Below, piece after piece: positions 60,527 through 64,000 of a DNA stretch of 64,000 nt. Under the pieces are notes generated by a model, which saw only the letters and a list, made by a program, of their open reading frames with translations, was not told where the DNA came from and did no database searches. Each line of letters opens with the position of its first letter. Position 1 is the first letter of the stretch. The stretch covers positions 62,001 through 126,000 of the forward strand of contig VTFK01000557.1 of NCBI GenBank assembly GCA_009617715.1. The letters run 5' to 3'. Both the position numbers and the translations under genes were made by a program. Origin of the DNA: Plectrocnemia conspersa (Eukaryota > Arthropoda > Insecta > Trichoptera > Polycentropodidae).

Positions 60527-62513
60527 ATATATCAAACGTATAATGATGCTTAATAGCGCGCATTTACCGATTAATATAAGCGAATAAAATTAATGCAATA
60601 AATAGGCTTTAATTTCAATAAATATATAGGTTACTAATTGTATAATATAAATTCTTATATATAACAACTAGATTTATTTACATAAAAAATAAAACTAACA
60701 TAACCATTGAATTTATAATGGCTAACTAAAAAAATATTTTTGAAAACTGATTAATAATTTATAGGTATTCCAAATTTACTAACGATACTTTAAATGGCAC
60801 TATCTTGTGAATTGTTAATGCTACAGACAGAATAAACAGCAAAAATAGAGTCAATATTTAGCACCTTCAATAGGATATATTTTTTTCTATAGCACTAACA
60901 TTTGATTATATTATCATCCTAAGAATAAAAAAATATATCTTTTAAGCTTCCTAAAAGACAACTAATTACTTGAATTGAACACATCCTAAAAATAATATAT
61001 ATTAATAAATATTATCAAAACGATTCTACTTCACACAAATACCGTCTCTATTAGCTTAACCACTTGACAATTTCACTTATAAAAGCCACTCATGAGCCCA
61101 AAATATCATTTCGATACCAATCATTACTCGATATCAATAAAAAATGCTGAAAGCATACTTTTTACCAAAACATTCACCGATTCAACTCTCCATTAATTCT
61201 CAAAAACGCTTTTGATGGACAGAGATAGGCACTCTGCATATATAGAAGCTCAAAAGCATGAAACAGAACAAACACATCAGATTTGTTTGGCAAAATCGTG
61301 CTACTCAATCGACCGAGTTTTTTTCACTCAACAAAATCGCTTTTACATCCTGCTCGCGATTAAATCGAACGTTGCTGCGAGTTCTTAACTACGCTCTACA
61401 TACATGCAATTAGATTAAAATATCTATATATTAATATAATTACGATATGTACGAACATAAATGGATATGCAATTGTATCGATTTAATTTATTTTATATAT
61501 ATCGGAGAGGGCAACGCACGATACTATTCAATATGTGATATGCCATTAATCTCAAGCGTAACAATTAACCCGTATCAATCGTAAGTTTTAATACATCACT
61601 TCTAAATTGGTGGTTTTAGTATAATCTGAAACTTTAATTTACTATATAGTGTTACAAGACTTGATCTAAATTTCTGTGAGAATTTCTAATTACGAATTTA
61701 CATTATCTTTTATGGTTTATTATACATAGTGTGCATATTTTATAATGTTATGGTAAACCCTAAAACATGCTTAATATTCAATTTAGGAAAGGCTCATATT
61801 TCAGTATAAACTAAAATATACAAGTACATACATCTATTTTAATAAAAATATATACATGAAAGAATAATTTATTTCTATTAATATTTTGTGCAAATCTCTC
61901 ACTTTATATCATAATATTTAATGATATTGTACAACAATTTTATGTAAAATTATACATTGATTTCAGTTGTGTTCTCATCTTTATTTTTCCTTATAGGAAC
62001 TCGTTTTGGATTATATTAAGTTAAATGATTAATTAATGTGAACTATGAACACATCTATGATTTTAAAAAAATGTTAAATTATTAGTTTAAAAGTCATTAT
62101 AGAAATAAAATATTTTTTACATATGTAATAATAGCTAAATGTGTTATTAGTTCCAGTTTGTATTATTACTACACATCAATTGCATATAATCATAAAAAAT
62201 ATTAAAGCATTATTTAATCTGTGGTTTTTTTAATAATAAGTAGACTATTGTATCATCGTGTAAAATAAAAATAAAAAGCAGTTCTTTAACAGCGATTTTA
62301 ATGGCAAATTTAAAATCATTATCACAATCTGCAGCTCAAGTATCTCACTGCATACAATAATTTATTATGAAATTGATTTTTAATAAAATATTAAATAATA
62401 CAATAATTTTAGTTGCAGTTATAGTATTTCCAATTAAGGTCTTGTTTTGAGTAAAAAAAATATCGTAGAATTCATACATTTTCAATGATTAAATAAGGCG
62501 AACTATAGATTTG
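60527..62513. other. AT-rich non-coding stretch
   Basis: No gene, RNA or transposon recognised. Confidence 0.5.
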
Positions 62514-62515
62514 TA

Positions 62516-63014
62516 CAGTCCATCCAAGATATGAACGCTCATCGTCACAGTATTGGTGAGAAAATATAATATGGTGACCAAGTGAAATAACAAGTGCAAT
62601 TAATTTTTACTTTTTTAATTTAATTTGTCGAGGAAAGTGTAAAATATTACTTTCTTACTTATTTTGTTTATTTATATACATATTTAACTCAAAAACATGA
62701 GAGCAGTTTTAGTATCACTCTCCAGGTTCCAATATCTGTTCAATAAAATATTTTTTTAAATAACAATAGAATATTACAGGAATTGTTTTATTGCTTACAA
62801 AATACCACAACATTACAATAATTTATAATAAAAATATAACACATTATAATTTTTAATTCATTTTCCAACGTATGGTCACGCTGATTTAGTATTTGTAAAG
62901 TTCTCCTATCGGTGTAAAAAAATTCGCGGAAAACTGTGTTTGTATGCATGCATGCGTACACGCACCCTTATTTCCAACACAACGATTATGAGCGTTAACA
63001 TCTTGAATGGACTA
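62516..63014. mobile_element. TA-flanked MITE, copy 2
   Basis: Flanked by TA at 62514-62515 and 63015-63016. It starts CAGTCCATCCAAGATATGAA and ends ...CATCTTGAATGGACTA. It is collinear with 29258-29720 throughout, apart from small indels (499 versus 463 bases). No ORF. Confidence 0.75.
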
Positions 63015-63345
63015 TAGTTGATGTTGTATTAGTGGATATTAAAATATAAATAAGTTAAATTACGGTTTAAGAATCACTATAAAAATAAAATGATTTATAT
63101 TTTTTTAAGTTAGAATTCAAATTTTATATTTTTCAAAGTATAATTTTTATTATCGTATTTATGAATTTCGTTAATCTACGATAATTAAATTCTATCTTTG
63201 TTTTAAAATATGTGAAATACTTTATTTTTATTTTTTATTACAAATCAGATCTTGATGGATTACTTGGCAGTTTTCCAAATATAGAAACAATATTGAACAT
63301 TAAAATATATATATAGAAAAGCAGGATGCACATTTAAAATAAATC

Positions 63346-63911
63346 TCACATACAATTTTCTAGCTCCTCATAAGCGATATTTATGAGGAGCTCAATTTTT
63401 TTCTTTGAATTCTCTCCAACAACAATGGAGCCATATTTGAGGACGCTACGAACTAGCGTATCGTACAGAATGCGAAATTATTGAAGTGACACGCGCTCCG
63501 CATAACGAAACCGAGCATCCTCGACACCTCATCGCAAATTGTATCGATATACATATACATATATAGAAAATCTCCATCCAAGTCATCATGGATGTATATA
63601 TGCTTAAAACACCTCTGCCTTTAGGCTGAGTTTTCTTACAGTTAACTTTAAAAAAAATTCCGCCAGGCAAAGGCATTTGAAAAATGTGACAATGTGACAC
63701 TTTGCGATTCAGAAAAGTAGTTGTTTGTCGATTGACTAGCTCCACAGCGACTTCAAGTCTTTCTGTAAAGATAGTGAATCCGAATTCGTGCGAATTCTTT
63801 CAGATCATCAGCATAACATAAATATTCAGAGTTATTAATTCCCGCATGTATGTCGTTAATAAAGCGCAAAAAGAAAGGACGCAGATTTGATCCCTGTGAT
63901 ACTCCTGAATG
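63346..63911 (-). pseudogene. Non-LTR retrotransposon reverse transcriptase, broken
   Basis: Read on the - strand from 63905, GVSQGSNLRPFFLRFINDIH is the conserved RT block preceding the catalytic box, and YADD (63815-63804) is the catalytic motif followed by LKEF. After a stop and frame changes, LYDTLVRSVLKYGSI (about 63465-63420) matches the block of the jockey/CR1-type RT C-terminus, ending in a TGA at 63346-63348. The 5' part lies beyond the right edge or is lost. The element is inactive as read here. The family (jockey, CR1 or relative) cannot be fixed from this fragment. Confidence 0.75.
63362..63392. repeat. 12-bp perfect inverted repeat
   Basis: AGCTCCTCATAA and TTATGAGGAGCT around a 7-base loop, within the 3' part of the reverse transcriptase relic. 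Confidence 0.5.
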
Positions 63912-64000
63912 AACATATATTTTTATTTTTATAATACACCGTTTGTATAAATCTTACACCTGTTAAATTATAATGAAATAAAACTCATAGCTAATGAATC

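Noticed and set aside
1..64000. CRISPR arrays, bacterial operons or Shine-Dalgarno-led genes
   Set aside because: No regular direct repeats with unique spacers of CRISPR form. Splice sites, long introns and AT-rich intergenic DNA show a eukaryotic genome.

Overview
This window is eukaryotic and AT-rich. It has long introns, few coding exons and many short non-autonomous transposons with TA or TTAA target sites. Two coding segments look secure, and both match bilaterian or insect gene types, so I read the window as an insect chromosome. Lepidoptera is my best guess, because of the TTAA MITEs ending in CCCTTTG and the base composition, but this is inference only.

Coding content. On the + strand at 17.3-19.0 kb lies the last exon of a C2H2 zinc-finger transcription factor. 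It has 521 residues, with two fingers at the extreme C-terminus; the translation start is inside this exon, after a spliced 5' UTR. On the - strand at 42.4-43.8 kb lies the long 3' coding exon of a FAM43-family protein: the second half of a PTB domain, then an acidic and serine-rich tail. Its upstream exon, which should carry the start of the PTB domain, was not found below 64 kb. Weaker coding candidates are an orphan - strand terminal exon at 54.77-55.00 kb, a 37-codon ORF with an N-myristoylation-like start at 9.1 kb, a 20-codon - strand ORF over a good donor site at 15.4 kb, and a 38-codon ORF at 30.5 kb. At the right edge (63.3-63.9 kb) is a broken non-LTR reverse transcriptase on the - strand.

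Repeats and layout. Everything else is intronic or intergenic: AT-rich DNA with GC-elevated patches that may be promoters or untranslated first exons (3.5, 9.9, 11.9, 15.3, 23.2, 26.1-26.7, 30.9, 33.6, 38.8, 46.7, 49.0, 53.5 and 56.5 kb). Recognisable mobile DNA includes piggyBac-like TTAA elements (34.1, 40.7, 59.8 kb, with single ends at 2.2 and 11.4 kb), a second TTAA-type family (29.0, 37.7, 46.0, 49.5-51.6 kb), a TA-flanked MITE present twice (29.3 and 62.5 kb), Tigger/pogo-like pieces (16.2, 24.7, 45.6 kb) and hAT-like ends (32.0, 35.0, 54.5 kb).

Most unusual feature. Several decayed AT-rich tandem arrays carry a much better conserved box of about 20 bp, consensus CAGGCTACTTTTAARTGCGC followed by C. 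I find 17 full or partial copies across 57 kb, in both orientations but always one orientation within an array. The largest array (49.5-51.6 kb) lies between inverted termini of the second TTAA family. The box could be a transposon end, or a protein-binding box in the style of the CENP-B box of other satellites. The sequence alone does not settle which.
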